The position numbers were made by a program, and so were the translations under genes. From Massospora cicadina (taxonomy: Eukaryota; Entomophthoromycota; Entomophthoromycetes; Entomophthorales; Entomophthoraceae): DNA of 64,000 nucleotides. The DNA lies in assembly GCA_022478985.1 (NCBI GenBank), contig JAKSZP010014505.1, forward strand, positions 1-64,000, written 5' to 3'. Shown piece by piece: positions 1 to 8,262 of the stretch. Position 1 is the stretch's first letter; each line of letters opens with the position of its first letter. Below the pieces are notes generated by a model. That model made no database searches. It was not told where the DNA came from and saw only the letters and a program-made list of their open reading frames with translations.

Positions 1-1356
1 TGCTATACCCCCTGTTACCCAGGGCGACCTTGCCCGTGTGGTAGACGAGCGCTAGGTAACAGCCCTTCCACTTCAGATCTCTCCCCCAGTGCCTACACTC
101 ACCTAGGCAGAAAACTTTATAGATAATCAGGGAAATCTGCACTTAGATCGCCTAAATGAAATCAATTAGTCCAAATTCGAGTGGGAATCAGCCTGATGCT
201 TGGATTCCATGTAGTCAAAAAGGAATGAAGACTTGATTCATCAGATGGAATCACTGAAGGTTCTAATTTGGCCAATGATATGATAAAAAAATCAACCCCC
301 TTTCAAAATAATTAGGGATCATCCCTGATGGGCGGGTAATAGTATTAGACACCATTGATGACAGTTCAAAGCTCCCCCCAGAAAATTAGGCATTGCAAAT
401 AACACAACCCTTTTGACTAAAAGAATGGCCCAGTGACTGGGCATAGGCAGGTTGGGCATTCTGAAAACATTCTCAAACCAATTGGGACTGCCCCTACGTG
501 GGGTGGCCTTAGGGGATTCCCACTGCTCATTGGGCCAAACGCTGTCATGCCAACAACTGGAAACGTAGCCAAGCCTTGGTTTGGACGTTTAAGGTCAAAC
601 TGACAGTGACTCAGCCTGCCGCTGAATTCTTCAATGTTGGTTTCCATTGAACTTATCCGCCCTATTCCTGAATAATTCGCCAGTTAGGTTGAAATTGAGA
701 GCCTCGATCCTGGCTTGTCTACACATCAATTGACAACTATTTAATCAGTTGCATCGCACTGAAAAAATTGTTGGTCAATTTTCTTCACTTTCCTTTGCAA
801 TAAAATTTTGCCTCAAAAATCAATCAACTTAGATTTTCTTGATTACCTTATGACTTCATTCCCGATGGCTTTCCCCTGGTGGCCCATCAGTCCATATACC
901 AGATGGGCTCTACTGGTACTCATGGTCACTATGGCCCCACTGTCGTAGACTGGATTCAGCGAGCTAAAGACTTCTGGAGAGTTTAAATTTGTTGTTATGA
1001 ACTTTTGTCAACATTATACTGGTATCTTGTGGCCTTATATCCACCGTCTTCAAGCAAGGATATGCCCCCTTGTCTCCCCAAAGAATTAACCCCATATACT
1101 GGCAGCCTTGTTGAAACCATACCTGTGGTTCCACCCCCTGCAGCAATACCACCTGGGTCTGGGGCAGCCTTAATTTAGTTTGTTCTCAGGATGATATTCA
1201 CTATTGTCCTACATCAATAATTTTTTGTCTCCCAATGCCCAGTTCCATACAACGTCATTCAGGTGGAAATGCCTCTGGCATTCTGGCTTGCTTTTTAGGT
1301 GCTTATGCATCTTGACTGGCAGGCCTATCTAAACTTCTTCTGCTATTTCCATGACA
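1..1356 (+). repeat. 5' LTR of chromovirus family A (left end outside window)
   Basis: This stretch is a direct repeat of 16557-17980 and, inverted, of 48393-49819. Alignment by eye shows that the first roughly 75 bases of the LTR lie left of the window. The LTR ends in ...GACA at 1356, where all copies stop matching. It holds a TATTTAA box at 738-744, a likely transcription start near 770 and an AATAAA at 799-804, so U3, R and U5 can be placed. The copies differ at many sites, so this is an older insertion than element B, which sits inside the same family A copy. Confidence 0.85.
738..804 (+). promoter_or_regulatory. Family A LTR promoter, start of R and poly(A) signal
   Basis: TATTTAA lies at 738-744. 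The motif GTTGGTCAATT at 770-780 starts 32 bases downstream, which is where transcription from a TATA box normally begins. AATAAA follows at 799-804. The 3' LTR keeps the same spacing (17365-17371 and 17397-17407). The 11-base motif is the exact reverse complement of the putative primer site at 1358-1368, which supports placing the RNA 5' end here. Confidence 0.65.
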
Positions 1357-1357
1357 T

Positions 1358-1368
1358 AATTGACCAAC
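1358..1368 (+). other. Self-complementary primer-binding site of family A
   Basis: AATTGACCAAC begins one base after the 5' LTR end. It does not start with TGG as a tRNA-primed site would. It is the exact reverse complement of GTTGGTCAATT at 770-780, which is placed at the predicted RNA 5' end. This is the arrangement known from Tf1 and the sushi group of chromodomain elements, where the RNA 5' end folds back and primes reverse transcription. Self-priming here is an inference from sequence only. Confidence 0.65.
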
Positions 1369-1421
1369 CACTGTTTTCAGCCAATTCCGCCCTGCTCTTT
1401 GAGCAGGGCGTTGCAGTGGTT
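1366..1421 (+). other. Nested perfect hairpin in the family A leader
   Basis: An outer 8-bp stem (AACCACTG at 1366-1373, CAGTGGTT at 1414-1421) encloses a perfect 9-bp stem (GCCCTGCTC at 1389-1397, GAGCAGGGC at 1401-1409) with a TTT loop. The outer arm overlaps the last bases of the primer site. The position, between primer site and gag, suits a packaging, dimerisation or priming structure. The pairing is seen directly; the role is inferred. Confidence 0.6.
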
Positions 1422-1486
1422 ACCCTTTACCAAATGAATGTGCAATCAGTAGTCTGCTTTTTGTTGTTTGTTTGGTCAATTGCAAA

Positions 1487-1734
1487 ATTTTGGGAATAGT
1501 ATTCGCTCTACCTTGGAGAAATTTCTTTAGACTGACCAAGCTGAGTGGATTGCTACTCCTCCCCCTCCCAATAGCCCAGAAGTAGGTTCACATGTTCCTT
1601 CCTGTGAAATAGCAAATCAAGTTCTTGACGCCCTTGCTAAGGTGCAAATGCATTTGGCGATTGCATTTAATAACGCTTTCACATTATCTCATGCACAACA
1701 AGGGGTTGTGCTATTGGACGCTGTGGAAGGGGAC
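1487..1734 (+). pseudogene. Family A gag, N-terminal part, interrupted by element B
   Basis: One frame reads a Gag-like N-terminus with a proline/serine patch (TPPPPNSPEV) and then a helical stretch, broken by an in-frame stop near 1530. It ends exactly where element B inserted. The same frame resumes at 7504 after B and one copy of its GGGAC duplication are discounted, so both parts were one gene before the insertion. I see no known domain apart from the position between leader and protease. Assignment to gag rests on gene order. Confidence 0.55.
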
Positions 1735-2558
1735 TGTGACGGTTGAGGTTTATCCTCAGCATCACATTGCCCTGATCTTTGGTAAGACAGGGCAGGCTGT
1801 GTCTGGATGTATGGAGGAGGAGGGGGAGTTGGTCCTGGCAGGGACGCCTAAGGGGCAGGAGCTTGGAGTAGGCCAAGGAGCCAGATGGGCGTCCAAGTCG
1901 AGGAAAAACGAGAATCAGGTAAAATGGGGAGTTTCGAGATTCAATTTGGATTCGAATCAAGAATGGAATGGAACAGGTGCCTGGAAGTTTCGCGGTTCGT
2001 TTGGAATTCGAAATGGAACTGGTGCGGAACTGTTGAGAATTGGAACTGGCACAGAACCATTGAGTGAGGATTCCGCGATCCTGCTGTAAGGTTTACACCA
2101 AGCATCAGTCAGATTAGCACCATAAGCTTGTGTTATATTTTATATTAGCTTGTAGCATGTGTATATAGGGAAGGAACTGGGAGCTGGAGGCTTCTCAGTT
2201 CTGTTTTCTATCAACCTGGCCAATATTAAATAAAAGAACTTTAAAATTCATATATTTATAGTTTGAGTTTATTTAAAATATTGCCTAACTGCAGCCATGT
2301 TTGGCTTGAATCAACAAGAATTGGACTTTGAGAGTGAGCTTGGGAGAGCTATTGCCTCCCTTTATACCTTGTCTTGGAGTCAAGGCATGTTGCTGGGGTT
2401 AAGTATATTTGCAACTGTCTTCCAGGGGGTGCTTGTCCAATCTTGTAGCGCGCGCACAAGGAGAGTAGTATCAGGAGCCCTGTCAGCCCTATGGTCTGTA
2501 ACATGGATCCTGTTGCCCAACTCATTCGTGGCTCATTGGAAGGAGCCAGTGCGTTACA
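1735..2558 (+). repeat. 5' LTR of chromovirus B
   Basis: Near-perfect direct repeat of 6679-7498. The ends TGTGACG and CGTTACA form a short imperfect inverted repeat. TATATA lies at 2162-2167 and AAATAAAAG near 2228-2236 can serve as poly(A) signal. The ATG of the long gag-pol frame (2297) lies inside this LTR, downstream of the promoter. Confidence 0.95.
2162..2206 (+). promoter_or_regulatory. TATA box and predicted RNA 5' end of element B
   Basis: TATATA at 2162-2167 is followed 35 bases after its start by AGTTCTGTTT at 2197-2206. That ten-base motif is the exact reverse complement of the sequence just after the LTR (2561-2570), consistent with an RNA start near 2197 and self-priming. The same pair exists in the 3' LTR around 7138-7147. 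Confidence 0.6.
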
Positions 2559-4279
2559 TTAAACAGAACTCATTTACTTTCCTGTCGTTGTGGTGGCAAG
2601 CAAAAGAGGTGCCAGAAAAGGTTGTGTTTCCAAAGTGTTATAATCATACTGCAACACTCTTGATGGTGATATTCTCCACCGCCTTTTTGCTTCATGAATT
2701 ATACCGAGTTTTGGAGTGTGTGTCCCGGAATGGTGGGAAAGTGGTAGGGCCTGGGAAGGACAAAGGAAGAATTCCCACGGTTTTGGAATTGGAAGACTTG
2801 GAACTGATCCACCAGACGTTTAGCCGGGTTCAGTTTCAGGGATGTTTGACAAAGGCAGCGGGTGGGGAGGATTCGTTTGCCTTGCAGTTAAGTCAGGTTC
2901 TGTTGGCACTTCCAGTAAAGCAGTCCAACTGGGTGCGAGAACTTTTGAAAGAGCAGTCAGGGTTACCTGTATCAGTGGAGGAATGTCTGGATTGGATTGA
3001 TCGTGCAGCATGTCCAGATGAGACGCAGGATTCGGCCTGGGCGGCTTTACTGCAGTGTGGTCAAGGGAAGAAGTCAGTGGAGGAGTATGGCCAGATGTTC
3101 CGCGCATTGGCAAGAGCAGCAAAGGCACCTGAGACTCAGCTTCCACGCATGTTTCGCCAAAACTTGCAAGCTGATCTATTATTGGCAATGGCGGCGGTGA
3201 AACCTGCAGCGACGTTGGAGGAAGAGGTGGGTTTGGCCTTGCAGGTAGAACGACAGTTGAGTTTGGTACGGGCCCGTCAGGAAGTTGTGCGAACCCCAGT
3301 GGGATTCCGAGGACAGAGTGGTGGAAGAAGGGCAGGTTCTGAGCCCATATATGGTACTAAGGGGTTTAGCTATGTGGAGGAAGGGAAGAAGAGTCAAGGG
3401 AATCCTGAGGGTATGGTGGAGGTGCGAGAGACAAGGATTCCCATTGGGATTACCACTCAGGATCCTGAGGCTCAGAATAAGAAGGCTCCTTATAATTTTC
3501 TCAAGAAACCGGTGAATCCGGTACCTCAAAATAAACTGCTTACTTCATCTTATCCTTATCTGATTTTGCCCATCAGTGTGCTCGTGGGGGATGAAGGAAG
3601 GGATTGCGGTGAAGTTCTAGCTTTGATTGATACCGGAGCTGGGGAGAATTATGTTGAGGAGAAGTGGGCAAGAAGCCATGGATTGTCATTACAGAAGGAT
3701 GGATGGGTGAAGTTGGCAGACACCTCCAAAAGAACGGCGGCATGGCGAGTACAGGCCAAGGTCCTGTTGAGGCAAGGCCTGGAGGTATTCAGGGAGGAGT
3801 TTCACGCCGTGGCTCACCTGCCACATTCTGTGGTGCTGGGGATGAGATGGTGGCACCATGTCCATCCACAGTTTGATATGAAGAGAGAGAGGGTTCTGCT
3901 GTCGCCTAGAGGCCAGGGGTCGTTTGAATGGACGTTTCAGTCCCAAGGTTCGTTGGTGAAGCACATGGGTGGAATCACCTCAAGTGTGTCAGCGGAAGGA
4001 TTGCCAAGGGAGTATCAGGATTTCGCGGAGGTGTTTGAGCCTAAAGGTGATGCGCCTTTTTCACCTACAGGGGATTTTGCATTTGGTTTCCGGTTTAAGG
4101 AAGGCTCTGAGTTACCAAAGGGCTGTCCAGTCTATCCGTTGAATCCCCGGGCCCGAGAGGCATTGGAGGGTTATGTCCAGAAGATGCTGGATATGGGTTT
4201 GATTGTGCCCTCCAAGTCGCCGGTGGTTTCGCCAGTCCTGTTGGTTCCCAAGTCAGGGGGAGTTACGTCCTTGTGTTGA
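2297..4279 (+). CDS. Gag-protease-RT(N-terminus) polyprotein of element B, frame-shifted end
   Basis: A 660-residue open frame whose ATG lies inside the 5' LTR. Residues about 1-160 include two hydrophobic stretches and look unlike Gag, so the true start could be further in. Residues about 215-350 resemble the C-terminal half of chromovirus Gag (FRQNLQADLL, then TLEEEVGLALQVERQL). No CCHC knuckle is seen. An aspartic protease follows with ALIDTGAGENY near residue 445 and the family's VVLGMRWWHHVHPQFD segment near 515. RT begins after about residue 575 (PSKSPVVSPVLLVPK). The frame then breaks at a run of five G at 4256-4260 and RT continues in the frame of 4203-5069. That single-base lesion may be a real mutation or a homopolymer error. 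Confidence 0.85.
   Translation: MFGLNQQELDFESELGRAIASLYTLSWSQGMLLGLSIFATVFQGVLVQSCSARTRRVVSGALSALWSVTWILLPNSFVAHWKEPVRYIKQNSFTFLSLWWQAKEVPEKVVFPKCYNHTATLLMVIFSTAFLLHELYRVLECVSRNGGKVVGPGKDKGRIPTVLELEDLELIHQTFSRVQFQGCLTKAAGGEDSFALQLSQVLLALPVKQSNWVRELLKEQSGLPVSVEECLDWIDRAACPDETQDSAWAALLQCGQGKKSVEEYGQMFRALARAAKAPETQLPRMFRQNLQADLLLAMAAVKPAATLEEEVGLALQVERQLSLVRARQEVVRTPVGFRGQSGGRRAGSEPIYGTKGFSYVEEGKKSQGNPEGMVEVRETRIPIGITTQDPEAQNKKAPYNFLKKPVNPVPQNKLLTSSYPYLILPISVLVGDEGRDCGEVLALIDTGAGENYVEEKWARSHGLSLQKDGWVKLADTSKRTAAWRVQAKVLLRQGLEVFREEFHAVAHLPHSVVLGMRWWHHVHPQFDMKRERVLLSPRGQGSFEWTFQSQGSLVKHMGGITSSVSAEGLPREYQDFAEVFEPKGDAPFSPTGDFAFGFRFKEGSELPKGCPVYPLNPRAREALEGYVQKMLDMGLIVPSKSPVVSPVLLVPKSGGVTSLC
2561..2570 (+). 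other. Self-complementary primer-binding site of element B
   Basis: AAACAGAACT lies two bases after the LTR end and matches, as reverse complement, AGTTCTGTTT at 2197-2206 in the LTR. There is no TGG-led tRNA match at this place. The geometry equals that of family A and of the Tf1/sushi group. The site lies within the long open frame that starts at 2297. Confidence 0.55.
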
Positions 4280-5069
4280 TTTCCGACGCCTGAATGAGGT
4301 AACGGAACCTGATCCCTATCCAATGCCACTCATGGAGAACATTCTGCCCATGATCTCCGGGTGTGGGGTGTTCACCAAATTGGATTTGGTGGACGCTTTT
4401 AATCAAATTCCTGTTCGCCCTGAGCACCAGCGGTATACGGCATTCAAATGTCATCTGGGAAACTTCGAGTACAGGGTTATGCCATTTGGCCTACGCAATG
4501 CCCCTGCAGTTTTCCAGCGCATGATTGATCATGTATTGGGGGACTTAGTGGGTAGGTGTTGTGTTGCCTATATGGATGACATCCTGGTGTTTTCCAAATC
4601 GGTACAGGACCATGTGAGGGATGTGAGAAGTGTGTTGGAGGTGGTTAGGAACGCGGGCTTGAAGTTGAAGCCATCCAAGTGTGAGTTCAATAAAGAATCG
4701 GTGTCCTTCCTAGGAAACGTGGTCCTCCAAGAAGGGATAGCGATCTGTCCTGATAAGTTGCGAGCAGTGCGGGAATGGAAGGCTCCTGGGAATAGGACTG
4801 AAGTGCGAAGCTTCTTGGGGGTGGTGAATTTCGTGCGGAGGTTTTCTAGGGATCTGGCCCAATGGGCTGTGCCGTTGACAAGACTGACGGGAAACGTGCC
4901 ATTCGTTTGGGGGGAGGCTGAGGAGAGGGCATTTCAGCAAGTGAAGACGAGTTTGCTGACAGCCCCAGTTCTGGCACACCCTGACCCAAACAAACCATTC
5001 GTGGTAGAGACTGACGCGTCAAATTTTGCACTTGGAGCTGTGTTATTGCAGGAGGAAAGATGGGGTTGA
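4203..5069 (+). CDS. RT core and start of RNase H of element B
   Basis: Meaningful sequence starts near 4260, right after the frameshift that ends the preceding frame. Core RT motifs are all present: CVDFRRLN, TKLDLVDAFNQI, FEYRVMPFGLRNAPAVFQRM, the catalytic YMDDILVFS near 4570, and LKPSKCEF with SFLGNVV. The connection follows (VRSFLGVVNFVRRF), then the first RNase H block with the catalytic aspartate (VVETDASNFALGAVLLQE). It ends in a stop because the frame slips again around 5050-5070. RT looks complete and undamaged at all catalytic residues. The enzyme copies the element RNA into DNA inside the virus-like particle. Confidence 0.9.
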   Translation: MCPPSRRWFRQSCWFPSQGELRPCVDFRRLNEVTEPDPYPMPLMENILPMISGCGVFTKLDLVDAFNQIPVRPEHQRYTAFKCHLGNFEYRVMPFGLRNAPAVFQRMIDHVLGDLVGRCCVAYMDDILVFSKSVQDHVRDVRSVLEVVRNAGLKLKPSKCEFNKESVSFLGNVVLQEGIAICPDKLRAVREWKAPGNRTEVRSFLGVVNFVRRFSRDLAQWAVPLTRLTGNVPFVWGEAEERAFQQVKTSLLTAPVLAHPDPNKPFVVETDASNFALGAVLLQEERWG

Positions 5070-5814
5070 ACATCCTGTCTGTTATTTCAGTCGGAAGATG
5101 GCACCAGCTGAAACCAACTATCCAGTTTACGATAAGGAACTTTTGGCAATAGTTGCAGCCTTAGGGGAGTGGCAACACCACCTATTGTATGCCAGGCACC
5201 CAGTTGTCATCCGAACGGACCATCGAGCCTTAGAATACTATAAGTCCCCACGCCTGATGAACCAGAGGCAGGCCCGGTGGCATTTAGAGTTGGTTCAATA
5301 TGACCTGCGGATTGAATACAAGCCGGGAAAACAAAATATCTTGCCAGATTTATTGAGCCGTGATTCTGGACTGGTGTTTTCTGATGAGGAGTTGAGGAAG
5401 TTCAACACAGCCACGATGTTGCCACAGAACTTGTTTGCAACAATCCAGGGCTGGAGAGATGGAATGGCAGGAAGAATCCGGACTGCACAGCAAAGATGTG
5501 AGCTGGGCCAACGGATAAGAGAAGAGACAGGGGAAGGTGAGGCAAGCAGGGGGCATGCGGGATTCTCAGTTTGGGGTGGTATCATACACCATGAGGGAAG
5601 GATTTGGGTCCCAGTGAAGAGTCTGCAACAAGAGGTAATGGCAGCTAATCACGACCATCCTCTGGCAGGTCATCCCGGTCAAGAGAAGATGTTAGATCTT
5701 GTTCGCCGTCACTATTCATGGAGAGGTGTGGGTGAGGCGATGCGGAAGTATGTTTCACATTGTGTGGTTTGCGCCAGGGCAAAGGCCCAACGGGTGGCAC
5801 CGGGGGAAAATTGA
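5026..5814 (+). CDS. RNase H and integrase zinc-binding domain of element B
   Basis: True coding starts near 5060, after a one-base slip relative to the RT frame. RNase H motifs are VCYFSRKM, YPVYDKELLAIV, IRTDHRALEYY and KQNILPDLLSRD. The integrase HHCC-type zinc domain follows near 5650-5790: histidines in NHDHPLAGHPGQEKM, then CVVCARAKA. The frame ends at a TGA at 5812-5814 just after GGGGGAAAA, and the neighbouring frame carries the next integrase residues, so a homopolymer slip is again likely. RNase H removes template RNA; the zinc domain helps integrase multimerise on the element ends. Confidence 0.9.
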   Translation: MHLELCYCRRKDGVEHPVCYFSRKMAPAETNYPVYDKELLAIVAALGEWQHHLLYARHPVVIRTDHRALEYYKSPRLMNQRQARWHLELVQYDLRIEYKPGKQNILPDLLSRDSGLVFSDEELRKFNTATMLPQNLFATIQGWRDGMAGRIRTAQQRCELGQRIREETGEGEASRGHAGFSVWGGIIHHEGRIWVPVKSLQQEVMAANHDHPLAGHPGQEKMLDLVRRHYSWRGVGEAMRKYVSHCVVCARAKAQRVAPGEN

Positions 5815-6165
5815 AGCCGCTTCAAATTCCTTCTAGGCCATGGTCCTCAGTGATTACATCTAAATTTTGGCTCCACATGTTGGGAAATCTAAAGATCAAG
5901 GCTTGCCATTCGTCAGCATATCATCCTCAGTCAGATGGCCAAAACTGAGAGAGTAAATCAGATATTAGAGCAGTATTTGAGGTGCTATGTTTCAGGGCGG
6001 CAGGATGACTGGGTATATTGGGTGAAGCTGGCTCAATTTGCTTATAACAATCATAAGCATTCATCCACGGGTATGACCCCATTTTTCACAAATCACGGCC
6101 AACACCCAGAGGGTATGGGGCCTAGGGAGCAAGGGCGGAATCCAGCGGCAGATGAACTGTCATGA
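5803..6165 (+). pseudogene. Integrase catalytic core of element B with internal deletion
   Basis: Residues after the zinc domain (LKPLQIPSRPWSS) run at about 5850 directly into TSKFW, which in relatives follows the second catalytic aspartate. About 80-90 residues are missing, including the first and second aspartates of the DDE triad. The remainder is well kept: [11 protein letters not shown], the third catalytic residue in ERVNQ near 5950, then [20 protein letters not shown]. The frame slips at an A run near 5940, and an in-frame TGA lies at 6163-6165. Without the two aspartates this protein could not join DNA ends. The precise junction suggests a recombinational or template-switch deletion. 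Confidence 0.85.
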
Positions 6166-6678
6166 GATACCCGTGACACCCTGGAGCTCCTGAAGAAGAA
6201 TTTGGTGGTGGCAGTCGCAGCTCAGAAGAGGAAGGCAGACCGGCATAGATCTGAAGGTAGAGCTTTCAAGAGAGGTGATTGGGTCTTGGTGAATGCTCGG
6301 AACTACGCCTTGCCTGTAAGGAGCCAGAAATTGGGGCCGGTGGCGTTGGGCCCATATCAGGTAGTGAGGGCGGTGAACGAGGTGGCATTTGAGCTGAAGC
6401 TCCCAGAAGGGTCAAGAGCTCATCCAGTGTTGCACGTATCGCAGCTCAAGCCATTCTTTGGCCAGCCACCTGAAAGTCCTTCCCCTTTATTCCCAGCTGG
6501 AGAAGGAGCCAAGGAGTATGAAGTTGAGGAGATTCTTGACACCAAAGTGGTGAGAGGACGTCGTTCATTCTTAGTACGTTGGGTGGGTCATCCTATTGAG
6601 GAGTCCACATGGCAGTCAGCTAGGGATTGTGCCCGATGTCCTGAGAAAATCCAAGAGTTTTCCTGTCTAGGGGGGTGA
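6166..6678 (+). CDS. Integrase C-terminus with chromodomain of element B
   Basis: The frame continues that of the preceding segment after one in-frame TGA at 6163-6165. A helical segment with AAQKRKADRHR leads to the DNA-binding module (GDWVLVN, KLGPVALGPYQVV, HPVLHVSQLKPFF). A chromodomain follows at about 6513-6650: EYEVEEILDTK, then FLVRWVGHPIEESTW and a final helix. Chromodomains on integrases are known to steer insertion to histone-marked chromatin. The aromatic residues expected in such a fold (Y, W and W) are present. The gene stops just before the purine tract and 3' LTR. Confidence 0.9.
   Translation, partial: DTRDTLELLKKNLVVAVAAQKRKADRHRSEGRAFKRGDWVLVNARNYALPVRSQKLGPVALGPYQVVRAVNEVAFELKLPEGSRAHPVLHVSQLKPFFGQPPESPSPLFPAGEGAKEYEVEEILDTKVVRGRRSFLVRWVGHPIEESTWQSARDCARCPEKIQEFSCLGG
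6669..6678 (+). other. Polypurine tract of element B
   Basis: AGGGGGGTGA directly abuts the 3' LTR start TGTGACGG at 6679. A purine run here is the standard primer for plus-strand DNA synthesis in LTR elements. Confidence 0.75.
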
Positions 6679-7498
6679 TGTGACGGTTGAGGTTTATCCT
6701 CAGCATCACATTGCCCTGATCTTTGGTAAGACAGGGCAGGCTGTGTCTGGATGTATGGAGGAGGAGGGGAGTTGGTCCTGGCAGGGACGCCTAAGGGGCA
6801 GGAGCTTGGAGTAGGCAAGGAGCCAGATGGGCGTCCAAGTCGAGGAAAAACGAGAATCAGGTAAAATGGGGAGTTTCGAGATTCAATTTAGATTCGAATC
6901 AAAATGGAATGGAACAGGTGCTTGGAAGTTTCGCGGTTCGTTTGGAATTCGAAATGGAACTGGTGCGGAACTGTTGAGAATTGGAACTGGCACAGAACCA
7001 TTGAGTGAGGATTCCGCGATCCTGCTGTAAGGTTTACACCAAGCATTAGTCAGATTAGCACCATAAGCTTGTGTTATATTTTATATTAGCTTGTAGCATG
7101 TGTATATAGGGAAGGAACTGGGAGCTGGAGGCTTCTCAGTTCTGTTTTCTATCAACCTGGCCAATATTAAATAAAAGAACTTTAAAATTAATATATTTAT
7201 AGTTTGAGTTTATTTAAAATATTGCCTAACTGCAGCCATGTTTGGCTTGAATCAACAAGAATTGGACTTTGAGAGTGAGCTTGGGAGAGCTATTGCCTCC
7301 CTTTATACCTTGTCTTGGAGTCAAGGCATGTTGCTGGGGTTAAGTATATTTGCAACTGTCTTCCAGGGGTGCTTGTCCAATCTTGTAGCGCGCGCACAAG
7401 GAGAGTATTATCAGGAGCCCTGTCAGCCCTATGGTCTGTAACATGGATCCTGTTGCCCAACTCATTCGTGGCTCATTGGAAGGAGCCAGTGCGTTACA
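6679..7498 (+). repeat. 3' LTR of chromovirus B
   Basis: Direct repeat of 1735-2558 with the same ends and followed by GGGAC at 7499-7503, the copy of the target duplication. It differs from the 5' LTR by a handful of substitutions and single-base indels, several of them in G or A runs. Confidence 0.95.
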
Positions 7499-8262
7499 GG
7501 GACGCCCATTGGTGGGTTAGAGGACTTCTGCGCTCTTCCTCACAAGCGGGAGATCCTACTCCACTGATGGCTGTCATATTGGCTGCCTTGAAACCCCCTG
7601 TGTTACACTTGGACCACTTATTCAGATTGCTCATTATTATGACTGAAGCCCCTAGCTTGGCTTCTTTGATCTCTACCTTCCAGGAACTGGCCTCCATGAT
7701 GTCCCTCTATAACGATATGCTTCAGGAAATCTTTAGATCATGCTTGGATTTGGTTTCTGCTCATCATGAGGCTTTGGTCACCTCAAAAGAAACAGTAGAT
7801 CGGATATGTGCCACTGCAACTACTATTAATGCTCTTCCCGCCATGCTTCCAGCTATCATAGGGAAATTTTATGATAAGATTACCTAACAAAGGATGTGGA
7901 TGGAGTGTCTACCCTCAAACCAGCGATGGCCCCAGCTGTTGATACCATCACGACTCCAGTGTCCAAGTTGGATGACTCTGATTCACCTGTAAATGAAAAT
8001 GTACAAGACAGATGGAGGAAGACAGCTCTATCACCCTTGTATTTCACATTTTTGCTCCAGCAAAAGCCCCCAACCTTTCCCCTGAATTTCCAGTTATTTT
8101 CTTCAGTTGCAACAGAAACAGCTGAATCTTCCAATAAACCAAACTTTGCTTATTTCTTATTGCCTATGAATATTAGTTTCAGTTCACAGCATGTCTCCTT
8201 TGAGGCCCTTGTGGATACCAAAGCCGCGGGTAATTTCATGAGTGTTGAGTTGACCCAATAAT
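7499..8262 (+). pseudogene. Family A gag (continued) and protease N-terminus, interrupted by element C
   Basis: From 7504 the gag frame that was cut at 1734 resumes (HWWVRGLL, then a long helical stretch) and stops at 7885-7887. The next frame, 7896-8261, leads to a retropepsin-like site at about 8203-8250, where the usual DTG triad reads DTK (ALVDTKAAGNF). Element C then interrupts. The protease frame continues without a break beyond C at 13234. No zinc knuckle is seen between gag and protease. The gag is short for the family, or part has been lost. The altered triad would abolish protease activity. Confidence 0.7.

Larger units (their letters stand above)
1735..7498 (+). mobile_element. Chromovirus B, a recent Ty3/gypsy insertion
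   Basis: This is a complete LTR element of about 5.76 kb: LTRs at 1735-2558 and 6679-7498, both starting TGTGACG and ending CGTTACA, a primer site at 2561-2570, gag-protease-RT-RNase H-integrase-chromodomain, and a purine tract at 6669-6678. It is flanked by the 5-bp duplication GGGAC (1730-1734 and 7499-7503). The two LTRs differ by only about eight to ten positions over 820 bases by eye, so the insertion is recent. The chromodomain places it among chromoviruses. The integrase core carries an internal deletion and several frames are shifted, so this copy cannot be autonomous as read. Confidence 0.95.

Noticed and set aside
1625..2089. 154-codon frame across the left border of B
   Set aside because: It joins family A gag sequence and B LTR sequence across an insertion border and is accidental.
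2820..3964. Minus- and plus-strand frames of 70-122 codons within gag-protease of B
   Set aside because: They lie opposite or out of frame to a well-supported polyprotein and show no motif of their own.
7238..7887. Frames that run from the 3' LTR of B into the flank
   Set aside because: The first part repeats the LTR-borne start of the B frame. The second part is family A gag joined by the insertion border, not a fusion gene.
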